DNA of 64,000 nucleotides, taken from assembly GCF_029255285.1 (NCBI RefSeq), contig NZ_JAPUVI010000043.1, positions 1 through 64,000 of the forward strand, written 5' to 3'. The DNA is from Accumulibacter sp. Lineage in GTDB: Bacteria; Pseudomonadota; Gammaproteobacteria; Burkholderiales; Rhodocyclaceae. Numbering within the stretch: the stretch's first letter is position 1; every line of letters starts with the position of its first letter. Of the stretch, positions 10,477-19,449 are shown in pieces. The translations under genes and the position numbers were made by a program. The notes below the pieces were generated by a model, which was not told where the DNA came from, made no database searches, and saw nothing but the letters and a program-made list of their open reading frames with translations.

Positions 10477-11817
10477 TCATTCGGTGTTGCTCGGCCTGGT
10501 GCGCGCCGGCCGGCGACGGCGCTTTCTTGTCTCGCCCGCCGGCGGTGGCAGAAGCATTCCGGCCCGCTCCTCGTCACTGGCGTGCAGGAAGTCCGTCCAC
10601 CAGGCGCCGATTTCCTGCGCCACCTCGCCCGACTCGACACGCAACAGCAGGAAGTCGTAACCGGCCCGGAAGCGCGGCTGCTGCAGGACGCCATAGGGAC
10701 GCTTGCCGGAACGTTGTTCGAAACGCGGCTGCAGCGCCCAGATATCCTTGATGTCGCCAGCGATGCGGCGGGTTATCGCGAGTTTTTCGGCCTGCACGTC
10801 GAGCACCTCGTCCATCGCCTGGAAGAGCGCAGGAATCAGCGGGTCGCCCCGCTTCTTCAGCGCTTCCCACTTGATGAGTACTTCGTTCCAGAGTAGTGCC
10901 GCAAAGAGGAAGCCTGGAGAGACCGGTTTGCCTTCGCGCACACGGCGATCGGTGGATTCGAGAGCGAGCATGACGAAGCGTTCGCCGAGCGGCTGATCGA
11001 GAATCACGTCGAGCAAGGGCAGCAGCCCGTGATGCAGTCCCTCTTCACGCAGGCGCGTGACGCAGCGTACGGCATGGCCCGAGGTGAGCAGCTTGAGCAT
11101 TTCGTCGAACAGTCGCGAGGGCGGCACATTCTCGATCAGCTCGGTCATTTCGCGGATCGGCCGGCTGGCCGCCGGATCGACCATCAGTCCGAGTTTGGCG
11201 GCCAGCCGGACGGCGCGCAGCATGCGCACCGGGTCTTCGCGGTAGCGCGTCTTCGGGTCGCCGATCATGCGCAGCGTTTTTTGCTTCAGGTCGGCGACTC
11301 CGTGGTGGTAGTCGACAATCGTCTCCGAGCTCGGATCGTAGTACAGCGCATTGACCGTGAAATCTCGACGGGCCGCGTCCTCGGCCTGGCTGCCGAAGAC
11401 ATTGTCGCGCAACACGCGGCCCTGCTCGTCGGTCTGCGCCTTGTTGCCACCCTGTTCGCCGTGATGACCACGGAAAGTAGTTACCTCGATGGTTTCCGTG
11501 CCGATGTTGACGTGCACGATCTGGAAGCGGCGGCCGATGATCCGCGCGCGTCGGAAGCAATGACGGACTTGCTCCGGCGTGGCGTTGGTGGCGACATCGA
11601 AATCCTTGGGCGTCAGGCCGGCGAGCAGGTCACGCACCGCACCTCCGACGACATAGGCCTGGTAGCCGTTCTCCTGCAGGGTTTCGATGGTTCGCCGGCA
11701 AGCGCGACTGATCTGATCGCTCTGCAGACCGTGCTGGGCGACGGCAATGACCGCCGGCCGTTCCGGCTTGGCGGGGCCGGTCCGTCCGAGGACGCGGGAA
11801 ATGAACTTGCGGATCAT
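10477..11817 (-). CDS. pcnB: poly(A) polymerase I
   Basis: Adds 3' poly(A) tails that promote RNA decay. The 446-residue protein has the class II nucleotidyltransferase signature GGAVRDLL (58-65) with the catalytic aspartates Asp72 and Asp74 (PKDFDVATNA), the RRDFTVNALYYD motif and the neck region RYREDPVRMLRAVRLAAKLG. The Arg/Lys-rich C-terminal tail (RKRRRRPARTR) fits RNA binding and separates it from CCA-adding enzymes. Start ATG 11817 has no strong ribosome-binding site. Confidence 0.95.
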   Translation of the reverse strand: MIRKFISRVLGRTGPAKPERPAVIAVAQHGLQSDQISRACRRTIETLQENGYQAYVVGGAVRDLLAGLTPKDFDVATNATPEQVRHCFRRARIIGRRFQIVHVNIGTETIEVTTFRGHHGEQGGNKAQTDEQGRVLRDNVFGSQAEDAARRDFTVNALYYDPSSETIVDYHHGVADLKQKTLRMIGDPKTRYREDPVRMLRAVRLAAKLGLMVDPAASRPIREMTELIENVPPSRLFDEMLKLLTSGHAVRCVTRLREEGLHHGLLPLLDVILDQPLGERFVMLALESTDRRVREGKPVSPGFLFAALLWNEVLIKWEALKKRGDPLIPALFQAMDEVLDVQAEKLAITRRIAGDIKDIWALQPRFEQRSGKRPYGVLQQPRFRAGYDFLLLRVESGEVAQEIGAWWTDFLHASDEERAGMLLPPPAGETRKRRRRPARTRPSNTE

Positions 11818-11904
11818 CGCGGGTGGCTGGTCGCTCTTCTTGTGCTATAGGCGCGGCATGATAACGGATATTGGGCGCGCCATTACGGTCCTTAGGCCAT
11901 GCGC

Positions 11905-12570
11905 TCAATCGAGCAGGCTGATGACCGGCCAGCCGGAGGCTTCGGCGTGTGCGCGCAAAGTCGGGTCGGGATCGACGGCAACCGGATGGCTGACCCGGGA
12001 GAGCAAGGGAAGGTCGTTTTGCGAGTCGCTGTAGAACCAGGAGCGCTCGAAACTGCTCCACCAAAGTCCCATAGCCTCGAGCCAGTCCTCGACACGGCGA
12101 ATCTTGCCCTCGCGAAATGATGGCGTGCCGCGCGGTCGGCCGGTAAATTGGCCGTTTTCCTGCGCTGGAATGGTGGCAATCAGGTGCGCGATACCAAATT
12201 CGCGGATCGTCGCCGAGGTAACGAAGCTGTTGGTGGCGGTGACGACGACGCATAGCGCACCGCGTTCGGCATGCTCACGCACCAGGGCACGAGCCTTGCC
12301 GCTGACGATCGGTAGAATGTGTCGGGTCATGAACTCTCGATGCCAGGCGTCGAGCAGATGACGCGGGTGGCGCGCCAGGGGTTGCAACTGAAAGTCGAGA
12401 AAGAGATCGATGTCGAGCGTGCCGGCCTTGTACTGCTCGTAGAACTCCCGGTTTCTGACTTCGTACAGTTCGCGGTCGAGAACCCCCTTGTTGATCAGAA
12501 ACTGCGCCCATTCGAAGTCGCTGTCGCCGGCAATCAGAGTGTTGTCGAGGTCGAAGAGAGTGAGGTCCAT
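11905..12570 (-). CDS. HAD-IB family phosphatase
   Basis: A 221-residue HAD-superfamily hydrolase. Motif I is DLDNTL with nucleophile Asp7 and acid/base Asp9; motif II is VTATNSF, and motif IV SDSQNDLPLL. It belongs to the SerB-like HAD-IB subfamily (PSPase, CicA type), with a helical cap at residues 20-85. The substrate is unknown; members often act on phosphoserine-like or lipid phosphates. It lies 19 bases downstream of hda on the same strand, so the two are probably one operon. Confidence 0.9.
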   Translation of the reverse strand: MDLTLFDLDNTLIAGDSDFEWAQFLINKGVLDRELYEVRNREFYEQYKAGTLDIDLFLDFQLQPLARHPRHLLDAWHREFMTRHILPIVSGKARALVREHAERGALCVVVTATNSFVTSATIREFGIAHLIATIPAQENGQFTGRPRGTPSFREGKIRRVEDWLEAMGLWWSSFERSWFYSDSQNDLPLLSRVSHPVAVDPDPTLRAHAEASGWPVISLLD

Positions 12571-12589
12571 TGTTTCGCTTTCATTTGGC

Positions 12590-13246
12590 TCAGTGTTGCG
12601 GCGCTGTGTGCAGGACCTCGCGCAACAGCGGCAAGGTAATCGACCGCTTGTATTCGAGCGAATAGCGATCGATGGCGATCAGCAGGGCGGTCAAACTGCG
12701 CATGTCGCGCCGCGCGTGCAGGAAAAGATAGTTGAAGGCTTCGGGCGGCAGGCGCATGCCGCGCGCTCGTGCCTGCTCCTCGAGCGCGGCGCGTTGTTCG
12801 GCGTCACTCAGCGGCTGCAGTCGGTAGACCAGCCCGCTGCCCAGCCGCGTGCGCAGGTCTTCGCGCAGCATCAGGCGCAAGGGCGGCACGCTGGCGGCGG
12901 TGAGCAGGCGTCCGCCGTCCGCGGGCAGGCGGTTGATCAGGTTGAACAGGGCGATCTGTCCGCGCTCGCTGAGCGCTTCGACGTTGTCCACCGCCTGCCA
13001 GTCACCGGGCGCCACGACCCGCGACAAATCGGGATCCTGGCCGGCATCGTGGTAGGTGGCGTGACTGGCTCGCAGCAGGTGCGACTTGCCGGAGCCGGTG
13101 CCGCCCCAAAGATGGAACAGCGTTTCGCCGCCGCTCGGCGACAGCCAGGCGGCCAGTGCGGCAAGCGTTTCGACGTTCTCCCCGGCGACGAAGTTGTCGA
13201 GACCGGGAGGCACTTCCGGCAGCAAATCGAGGAGCAACTGACGCAT
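12590..13246 (-). CDS. hda: DnaA regulatory inactivator Hda
   Basis: An AAA+ DnaA paralogue that, bound to the sliding clamp, triggers hydrolysis of DnaA-ATP after initiation. The N-terminus MRQLLLDL contains a clamp-binding QLxLxL-type motif (residues 3-8). The Walker A box is GGTGSGKS (48-55), and the C-terminus ([10 protein letters not shown]) ends after the AAA+ lid without the DnaA DNA-binding domain. The ATG at 13246 is chosen because it matches the family start; an in-frame TTG at 13282 would add 12 unconserved residues. Diverges from purM. Confidence 0.94.
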   Translation of the reverse strand: MRQLLLDLLPEVPPGLDNFVAGENVETLAALAAWLSPSGGETLFHLWGGTGSGKSHLLRASHATYHDAGQDPDLSRVVAPGDWQAVDNVEALSERGQIALFNLINRLPADGGRLLTAASVPPLRLMLREDLRTRLGSGLVYRLQPLSDAEQRAALEEQARARGMRLPPEAFNYLFLHARRDMRSLTALLIAIDRYSLEYKRSITLPLLREVLHTAPQH

Positions 13247-13391
13247 TGAGAGGGGCTTGGAACTCGGCTGTTGGCGCGGCAATCAGCACGCCCCGCGGTC
13301 TTTTCGGATAAGATGCGGGCTCGCTGACGACGGCAGTGGCACATTCTACCACCGCGCCGCATTTGCCAGCCTTGCTTGGAACTCTCACCAG

Positions 13392-14429
13392 ATGACTCAG
13401 GAATCGCTTTCCTATCGCGATGCCGGTGTCGATATCGACGCCGGCGATCAACTCGTCGAACGCATCAAGCCGCTGGCGAGAAAAACGCTGCGCGCCGGGG
13501 TGCTCGCCGGCATCGGCGGTTTCGGCGCGCTGTTCGAAGTGCCCGCCGGGTATCGCCAGCCAGTCCTCGTCACCGGGACCGACGGTGTCGGCACGAAGCT
13601 CAAGCTGGCTTTTCAATTGCAGCAGCATGACACCATCGGCATCGATCTGGTCGCCATGAGCGTCAATGACATCCTCGTGCAGGGAGCCGAACCGCTGTTT
13701 TTCCTCGATTACTTCGCCTGCGGCAAGCTCGATGTCGACATTGCCGCCGAGGTCGTCAAAGGGATTGCCCGTGGTTGCGAAATCGCCGGCTGCTCGCTGA
13801 TCGGCGGCGAGACGGCCGAGATGCCGGGGATGTACGCCGACGGCGAGTACGATCTGGCCGGCTTCGCGGTCGGCGTGGTCGAAAAAGCGGCGATCATCGA
13901 CGGGTCGACGATCGTTCCCGGCGACGTCCTGATTGGCCTGCCGTCGTCGGGCGCGCATTCGAACGGCTACTCGCTGGTGCGCAAGATCGTCGCCCGCGCT
14001 CAGCCGGACCTGGGCTCTCGTTTCGACGGCGAACGGACGCTCGGCGAAGCGATCATGGCGCCGACACGGATTTACACGTCGGCCTTGCTGGCGCTCAAGC
14101 AGGCTTTGCCGGTCAAGGGAATGGCGCATATCACCGGCGGCGGTCTGACCGGCAATGTGCCGCGTATCCTGCCGGCCGAGGTCAAGGCGGAGATCGTCCA
14201 GGCGGCTTGGCCGCGTCCGAAGCTTTTCGAGTGGCTGCAGGCGGAAGGCGGCGTCGCCGAGAGCGAAATGCACCGGGTGTTCAATTGCGGCGTCGGCATG
14301 GTCGTCGTCGTCGCGCGCGAGAATGTGCAGAGGGCGGTTCAGGTTCTGCGTGAGGCCGGCGAGGCGGCGGCGGTCATCGGCAGCATCAAGCCACGCCACC
14401 CGGACGAGGCGCCGGTGGTGGTCGTCTGA
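13392..14429 (+). CDS. purM: phosphoribosylformylglycinamidine cyclo-ligase (AIR synthetase)
   Basis: Closes the imidazole ring of purines using ATP (FGAM to AIR). The 345 residues match the family. [20 protein letters not shown] at the start, [13 protein letters not shown], the [22 protein letters not shown] segment and [11 protein letters not shown] are signature stretches of the PurM/SelD ATP-binding fold. Start ATG 13392 is the only one giving the conserved N-terminus. It is divergent from hda with 145 bases between, a common betaproteobacterial pairing. Confidence 0.98.
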   Translation: MTQESLSYRDAGVDIDAGDQLVERIKPLARKTLRAGVLAGIGGFGALFEVPAGYRQPVLVTGTDGVGTKLKLAFQLQQHDTIGIDLVAMSVNDILVQGAEPLFFLDYFACGKLDVDIAAEVVKGIARGCEIAGCSLIGGETAEMPGMYADGEYDLAGFAVGVVEKAAIIDGSTIVPGDVLIGLPSSGAHSNGYSLVRKIVARAQPDLGSRFDGERTLGEAIMAPTRIYTSALLALKQALPVKGMAHITGGGLTGNVPRILPAEVKAEIVQAAWPRPKLFEWLQAEGGVAESEMHRVFNCGVGMVVVVARENVQRAVQVLREAGEAAAVIGSIKPRHPDEAPVVVV

Positions 14430-14494
14430 GGTACCTTACTGGCGGTTCCCGTACGATGGCGGCACTGGCCGTCCCGCTGGCCGCGGCGACCGTG

Positions 14495-14830
14495 TCAAAC
14501 CTTGATGCTGATTCTTCCTTCCCCCGAAGCGGTACGGCGGCCCTTCTTGGAGCGCGTGTCGAGCAGGACCGCACGCTTTTCCGAACGGCGCTCCGCTCGC
14601 CGGCGTTCGCCGGCGAGCGGGGTTCCGGTGGCCGCCTGGAGCGGCGCCGCAGCGGGAACTGCCGGTCGGCGTGGGGTCTGTTCTCCGGACGCCGAGGGCC
14701 GGCCCTGCGGTGACGCCGTGAGATCGTTGGCAAGCCGGGCCGAAGCCTCCACCGGCTCGGCCTTGAGACCGTTTTCGTTGGCCCGGGTCAGGTTGGTGAC
14801 CGGCGGGATGGCTTCCGATGGAATCCTCAT
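14495..14830 (-). CDS. hypothetical basic protein
   Basis: A 111-residue reading frame with a good AAGGGG ribosome-binding site just before ATG 14830, which is the main reason to accept it. The N-terminus is MRIPSEAIPPVTNL, the centre is Ala/Pro-rich and probably disordered, and the C-terminus is highly charged (RRRAERRSEKRAVLLDTRSK ... RISIKV). There is no signal peptide or membrane segment. I do not recognise a characterised family. It converges with purM with 65 bases between. Confidence 0.6.
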   Translation of the reverse strand: MRIPSEAIPPVTNLTRANENGLKAEPVEASARLANDLTASPQGRPSASGEQTPRRPAVPAAAPLQAATGTPLAGERRRAERRSEKRAVLLDTRSKKGRRTASGEGRISIKV

Positions 14831-15192
14831 AGTCCCCTTTCCTTCAGGTGGTCCCCAGGCGGCCGGGCAGCCGGCGAAGCTTCGACTGGCAAGGAATCGG
14901 CCGCTCGCCGACGGCAAACCGTTTGCGGGCGCTACTGTAACATTCGGCATCGGCAAGATAAACCTCTTTCAGGCAACGACTTGCGGGCGGCTTCGTTGCC
15001 CGTTGGCGGGCGGCAGCCAGCGCCGCGCGTGGCGCCCGGATACCGAGTGCCAGGATGCTGCGGATGGCGTCGGCGAAACCTCGTCGTTCTGTCGTCGGCA
15101 GCGAGGTTTCCGGCGGGTCGCGACTTCGCCACCCCTGCACAGCCACTTTGAATACCTACACTGGGCCACCATGGCGGAGGAGGCGGATCACC
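14831..15192. other. 362-base gap between the hypothetical gene and the RND operon; no gene seen
   Basis: The region separates divergent genes and must hold their promoters. Open frames in it are arginine- and alanine-rich shadows without ribosome-binding sites. I could not place a confident -35/-10 pair or an operator, and there is no adjacent regulator gene for the efflux operon. Confidence 0.45.
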
Positions 15193-16374
15193 ATGCCGAT
15201 CGAGAATAGCGGTCGCTTTCGGGTTTTGGCGGTGGTCGTCGTCGGTGCGTTGGGGCTCGGCTATCTCGCCTATACGGGTTTTCGCGAGCCGGCAGTCCCG
15301 AGTGCCGCCGTCGCTCCCGGCGGTGTCGCCGGCAAGTCCGGCGCCGGCGGCGCGCCGGGTGGCATGGCGTCACCCGTCGAAACGGTGCGCGTGCGACCTG
15401 CCGAACTCGTCGTCGAAGCGACGGCGGTCGGCTCGCTGCGCTCCAACGAATCGGTCGTCCTGCGTCCCGAGACGGCCGGGCGGATCGCGGCGATCAACTT
15501 TCGTGACGGCGTCGCGGTTGCCAAGGGCTCGGTGCTGATTGCACTCGACGCCGCGACACAGGCGGCCGAACTCGAACAAGCGAGGGCCAGTTTTGCGCTG
15601 GCGCAGGCGAACCACCAACGCAGTCTCGATCTTTTCGCCAGGCAGTTCATCAGCCAGCAGGCGCTCGACAACACGCAGGCCGGACTGAAAGTCCAGGCTG
15701 CGGCAGTCGCGGTGGCGCTCGCCAGATTCGAGAAGATGCGTATCCGGGCGCCGTTCTCGGGTATCGTCGGCCTGCGCAACGTCAGCGTTGGGGACTACGT
15801 CAAGGAAGGGCAGGAACTGGTCAATCTCGAAGACATCCGTACGCTGAAGATCGATTTTCGTCTGCCGGAAGCCTATCTTGGCCGACTCGAGCCGGGGCAG
15901 CGGCTTGAGGTGGCGAGCGATGCGATGCCCGGCCGGCTGTTTCCCGCCGTGCTCGACGCCATCGACCCCTTGATCGACGCCGGCGGACGCGCCATTGCCT
16001 TGCGTGCGCTGCTGCCGAACGGCGAAGGGCAGTTGCGTCCCGGCATGTTCGTGCGCGTCCGCCTGCTTTTCGAGAAACGCAGCGATGTGCTGTTGATTCC
16101 CGAACACGCGGTAGTGCCGGACCGCAAAGCGCCCTACGTGTATCGCGTGGCAGACGGCAAGGCGCGGCGGGCGCCGATACGGACCGGGACGCGGCGCGAC
16201 GGCCAGGTCGAGGTGGTCGAAGGTTTGGCGGCCGGCGACGAAATCGTGACCGCCGGACAGTTGAAGCTGCGCGACGGGGCAGCCGTGCGTCCGGTCGGTG
16301 GCGGCGCGGCTGCCACGGGAGCCGAGGACGAAAGCAGGACCGGCGGCAAGGCAGCCGAGGGAACCGGCCGATGA
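15193..16374 (+). CDS. RND efflux periplasmic adaptor (membrane fusion protein)
   Basis: A 393-residue adaptor of the HlyD/AcrA type. It has an N-terminal signal/anchor (residues 10-25), a lipoyl half-motif (TAVGSLRSNESVVLRPETAG), an alpha-hairpin (TQAAELEQARASFALAQANHQ), the second lipoyl half (MRIRAPFSGIVGLRNVSVGDYVKEGQEL) and beta-barrel domains. No lipobox cysteine is visible, so it is probably anchored by the N-terminal helix. It bridges the inner-membrane pump and an outer-membrane channel. Its TGA overlaps the ATG of the pump gene (ATGA). Similar to the MdtA/MexE-like branch. Confidence 0.93.
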   Translation: MPIENSGRFRVLAVVVVGALGLGYLAYTGFREPAVPSAAVAPGGVAGKSGAGGAPGGMASPVETVRVRPAELVVEATAVGSLRSNESVVLRPETAGRIAAINFRDGVAVAKGSVLIALDAATQAAELEQARASFALAQANHQRSLDLFARQFISQQALDNTQAGLKVQAAAVAVALARFEKMRIRAPFSGIVGLRNVSVGDYVKEGQELVNLEDIRTLKIDFRLPEAYLGRLEPGQRLEVASDAMPGRLFPAVLDAIDPLIDAGGRAIALRALLPNGEGQLRPGMFVRVRLLFEKRSDVLLIPEHAVVPDRKAPYVYRVADGKARRAPIRTGTRRDGQVEVVEGLAAGDEIVTAGQLKLRDGAAVRPVGGGAAATGAEDESRTGGKAAEGTGR

Positions 16375-19300
16375 AGATCTCCGACTTGTGCATTCGGCGG
16401 CCGGTGTTCGCGACGGTGCTCTCGCTGTCGATCATGCTCGTCGGCCTGGTTTCGTACACGCGCTTGCCGGTACGCGAGTATCCGAAGATCGACGAACCCG
16501 TGGTGACCGTCGATACGACCTACCGTGGCGCCTCGGCTGAAATCGTCGAGTCGCAGATCAGCAAACCGCTCGAGGATTCGCTGGCCGGCATCGAGGGGGT
16601 CGACGTCATCACTTCGATCTCGCGCCAGGAGAACAGCCAGATTTCGGTTCGCTTCAAACTCGAGCGCAATCCCGACTCGGCGGCGGCCGACGTGCGCGAC
16701 CGTGTATCGCGCGTGCGCAACAAGCTGCCGACCGACATCGACGAACCGGTGATCGCCAAGGTCGAAGCCGATGCCAACCCGATCATCTGGATCGCCTTCT
16801 CCTCCGATCAGCACTCGGCTCTGGAAGTCACCGATGTGGCCAATCGCATCGTCAAGCCGCGCTTGCAGACGCTGCCGGGCGCGGCCGACGTGCGCGTCTT
16901 CGGCGAGCGCAAATACGCCATGCGCGTCTGGCTCGATCGTGACCGGCTGGCGGCTTTCGCGCTGACGCCGCAGGATGTCGAGGATGCCTTGCGTCGGCAG
17001 AACGTCGAGGTCCCGGCTGGCCGCATCGAGAGTCAGAGCCGCGAATTCTCCGTCGTCGCGCGCACCGATCTGAGCGAACCGGCACAGTTCGCCGAGATCA
17101 TCGTCAAGCAGGCGGCCAACTCCCGGGGCAGCTACCCGGTGCGCATCGCCGACCTCGGCCGGGTCGAGCTTGGTGCCGCCTCCGAACGCAGCAGTGTACG
17201 CTTCAAAGGCCGGCCGGCGGTTGCGCTGGGTGTCATCAAACAGGCGACGGCGAATCCGCTCGAGCTGTCGCGCGCCTTGCGCGGCGAATTGCCGAAAGTG
17301 ACCGGCGAATTGCCGAAGGGGATGACGGCGAGCATTGCCTACGACTCGTCGGTGTTCATCGATCGCTCGATCGACGCCGTTTTCCATACGATCGGCGAAG
17401 CGATGCTGCTCGTGCTGCTGATCATTTTTCTCTTCCTGCGCAACTTCCGGGCCACGCTGATCCCGCTGGTGACGATTCCGGTGTCGCTGATCGGTGCGTT
17501 CACGCTGATGCTGGTGCTCGGTTTCACCATCAACACGCTGACGCTGCTGGCCCTGGTGCTGGCCATCGGCCTCGTGGTCGACGACGCGATCGTCGTTCTG
17601 GAGAACATCTTCCGCCACATCGAAGACGGCATGCCGCGCCGGCAGGCGGCTTTCCAGGGTGCGCAGGAGATCGGGTTCGCGGTCGTCGCGATGACCATCA
17701 CGCTGGCCGCCGTGTACGCCCCGGTCGCTTTTATGACCGGGCGCACCGGCAAGCTGTTCGTCGAGTTCGCGCTGACGCTGGCCGGCGCCGTTCTGGTTTC
17801 AGGCTTCGTCGCGCTGACGCTGTCGCCGATGATGTGCTCCTTGCTGCTCCGGCACGAGACGCGCCACGGCAAGGCCTACGTATGGGTGGAAGACGCGCTG
17901 AACCGCTTGGCCGCGGGCTATCGGCGCGTACTCGGTGCGGCGCTGGCGCGGCGCTGGCTGGTGATGCTGGCGTTTGCCGTCGTCGCCGCGTCGAACGTCC
18001 TGTTGCTCGGTGCGTTGAAATCCGAACTGGCGCCGATCGAGGATCGCGGCATCATTCTCGGTGTCTTCCTCGGACCGGAGGGGGCGACGCTGGACTATAC
18101 CGACCGCTACGCCAGGCAGCTCGAAGACATCTACGCCAATACCCAGGACGTCGAGCGCTATTTCGTCGTGGCCGGCAACCCGACGGTCAGTCAGGGGATC
18201 TCCTTCGTCGGCCTGAGCGACTGGGGTGAACGCGGCCGCAGCAGCGGCGCGGTGGTCAAGGAGCTGTTCCCGAAGTTCATGGGCATCGCCGGCGTTCTCG
18301 CCTTTCCGGTCTTGCCGCCGTCGCTCGGTCAGAGCCCGCGCGAGCGACCAATCAATTTCGTCGTCGTCACTTCGGCGTCGTACGCCGAACTCGACCGGAT
18401 GACCGCCGCGATTCTTGACGAGGTGGCGAAGAACCCCGGTTTCACCAACGTCGATACCGACCTCAAACTGAACAAGCCCGAACTGTCGGTCATCGTCGAC
18501 CGCGACAAGTCTTCCGATACCGGCGTGCAGATCGAAACCGTCGGCCGCACCCTCGAGACGATGCTCGGCGGCCGCCAGGTCACCCGTTTCAAGCGCGACG
18601 GCGAACAGTACGACGTGATCGTTCAGGTGGAAGACGCCGACCGGCGGACGCCGTCCGACATACGCGACATCTTCGTGCGGGCGAAGGATGGCAGCATGAT
18701 TCCGCTGGCCAATCTGCTGGCCGTCGATGAGTCGGTCAGTCCGCGCGAACTGAACCACTTCGCGCAGCGCCGGGCAGTCATCATCACCGCCAACCTGACG
18801 CCTGGGTACGCCATGGGGGAAGCGTTGAAATTCCTCGAAGAAACCGCCGGGCGCCTCCTGCCGTCCGGTTATGCCGTCGACTACGCCGGCCAGTCGCGCG
18901 AGTTCAAGCTCTCGTCGTCGTCTCTGGCGCTGACTTTCATGCTCGCGCTGGCCTTCATTTATCTGGTACTGGCCGCCCAGTTCGAGAGCTTCCGCGATCC
19001 CTTTATCATCATGCTGACCGTGCCGCTGTCGATGACCGGTGCGCTGCTCGCCCTGCTGCTCAGCGGCGGCACGCTCAACGTTTACAGCCAGATCGGGCTG
19101 GTGACGCTGGTCGGTCTGATCACCAAGCACGGCATCCTGATCGTCGAGTTCGCCAACCAGTTGCACGCCCGGACTCACGACATCAGGCAGGCCGTGATCG
19201 ACGCCTCGGTACTGCGGCTGCGGCCCATCCTGATGACTACCGGCGCCATGGTGCTCGGGGCGATCCCGCTGGCGCTGGCGCGCGGCGCCGGCGCCGAGAG

Positions 19301-19427
19301 CCGGCAACAGATCGGCTGGGTCGTGGTGGGCGGCCTGCTGCTCGGTACCTTCTTCACGCTGTTCGTCGTGCCGACGGTCTATACGCTGTTGGCTCGGCGC
19401 AAAGAGGCGGCGGTCGCCGTGGCTTGA
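16371..19427 (+). CDS. RND efflux pump, HAE1-type inner-membrane transporter
   Basis: A 1018-residue AcrB-family proton/drug antiporter with 12 predicted membrane segments and two large periplasmic loops. The start KISDLCIRRPVFATVLSLSI is typical. The proton-relay pair in TM4 is Asp404-Asp405 (GLVVDDAIVVLENI). The second half repeats the fold (FMLALAFIYLVLAAQFESFRDPFIIM, GLVTLVGLITKHGILIVEFANQ). It is translationally coupled to the adaptor gene. No TolC-like channel or regulator gene is adjacent, so the outer-membrane partner must be encoded elsewhere. Substrate cannot be deduced. Confidence 0.95.
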   Translation: MKISDLCIRRPVFATVLSLSIMLVGLVSYTRLPVREYPKIDEPVVTVDTTYRGASAEIVESQISKPLEDSLAGIEGVDVITSISRQENSQISVRFKLERNPDSAAADVRDRVSRVRNKLPTDIDEPVIAKVEADANPIIWIAFSSDQHSALEVTDVANRIVKPRLQTLPGAADVRVFGERKYAMRVWLDRDRLAAFALTPQDVEDALRRQNVEVPAGRIESQSREFSVVARTDLSEPAQFAEIIVKQAANSRGSYPVRIADLGRVELGAASERSSVRFKGRPAVALGVIKQATANPLELSRALRGELPKVTGELPKGMTASIAYDSSVFIDRSIDAVFHTIGEAMLLVLLIIFLFLRNFRATLIPLVTIPVSLIGAFTLMLVLGFTINTLTLLALVLAIGLVVDDAIVVLENIFRHIEDGMPRRQAAFQGAQEIGFAVVAMTITLAAVYAPVAFMTGRTGKLFVEFALTLAGAVLVSGFVALTLSPMMCSLLLRHETRHGKAYVWVEDALNRLAAGYRRVLGAALARRWLVMLAFAVVAASNVLLLGALKSELAPIEDRGIILGVFLGPEGATLDYTDRYARQLEDIYANTQDVERYFVVAGNPTVSQGISFVGLSDWGERGRSSGAVVKELFPKFMGIAGVLAFPVLPPSLGQSPRERPINFVVVTSASYAELDRMTAAILDEVAKNPGFTNVDTDLKLNKPELSVIVDRDKSSDTGVQIETVGRTLETMLGGRQVTRFKRDGEQYDVIVQVEDADRRTPSDIRDIFVRAKDGSMIPLANLLAVDESVSPRELNHFAQRRAVIITANLTPGYAMGEALKFLEETAGRLLPSGYAVDYAGQSREFKLSSSSLALTFMLALAFIYLVLAAQFESFRDPFIIMLTVPLSMTGALLALLLSGGTLNVYSQIGLVTLVGLITKHGILIVEFANQLHARTHDIRQAVIDASVLRLRPILMTTGAMVLGAIPLALARGAGAESRQQIGWVVVGGLLLGTFFTLFVVPTVYTLLARRKEAAVAVA

Positions 19428-19449
19428 GCCGTGCCCGTCCCGGCGGCAC

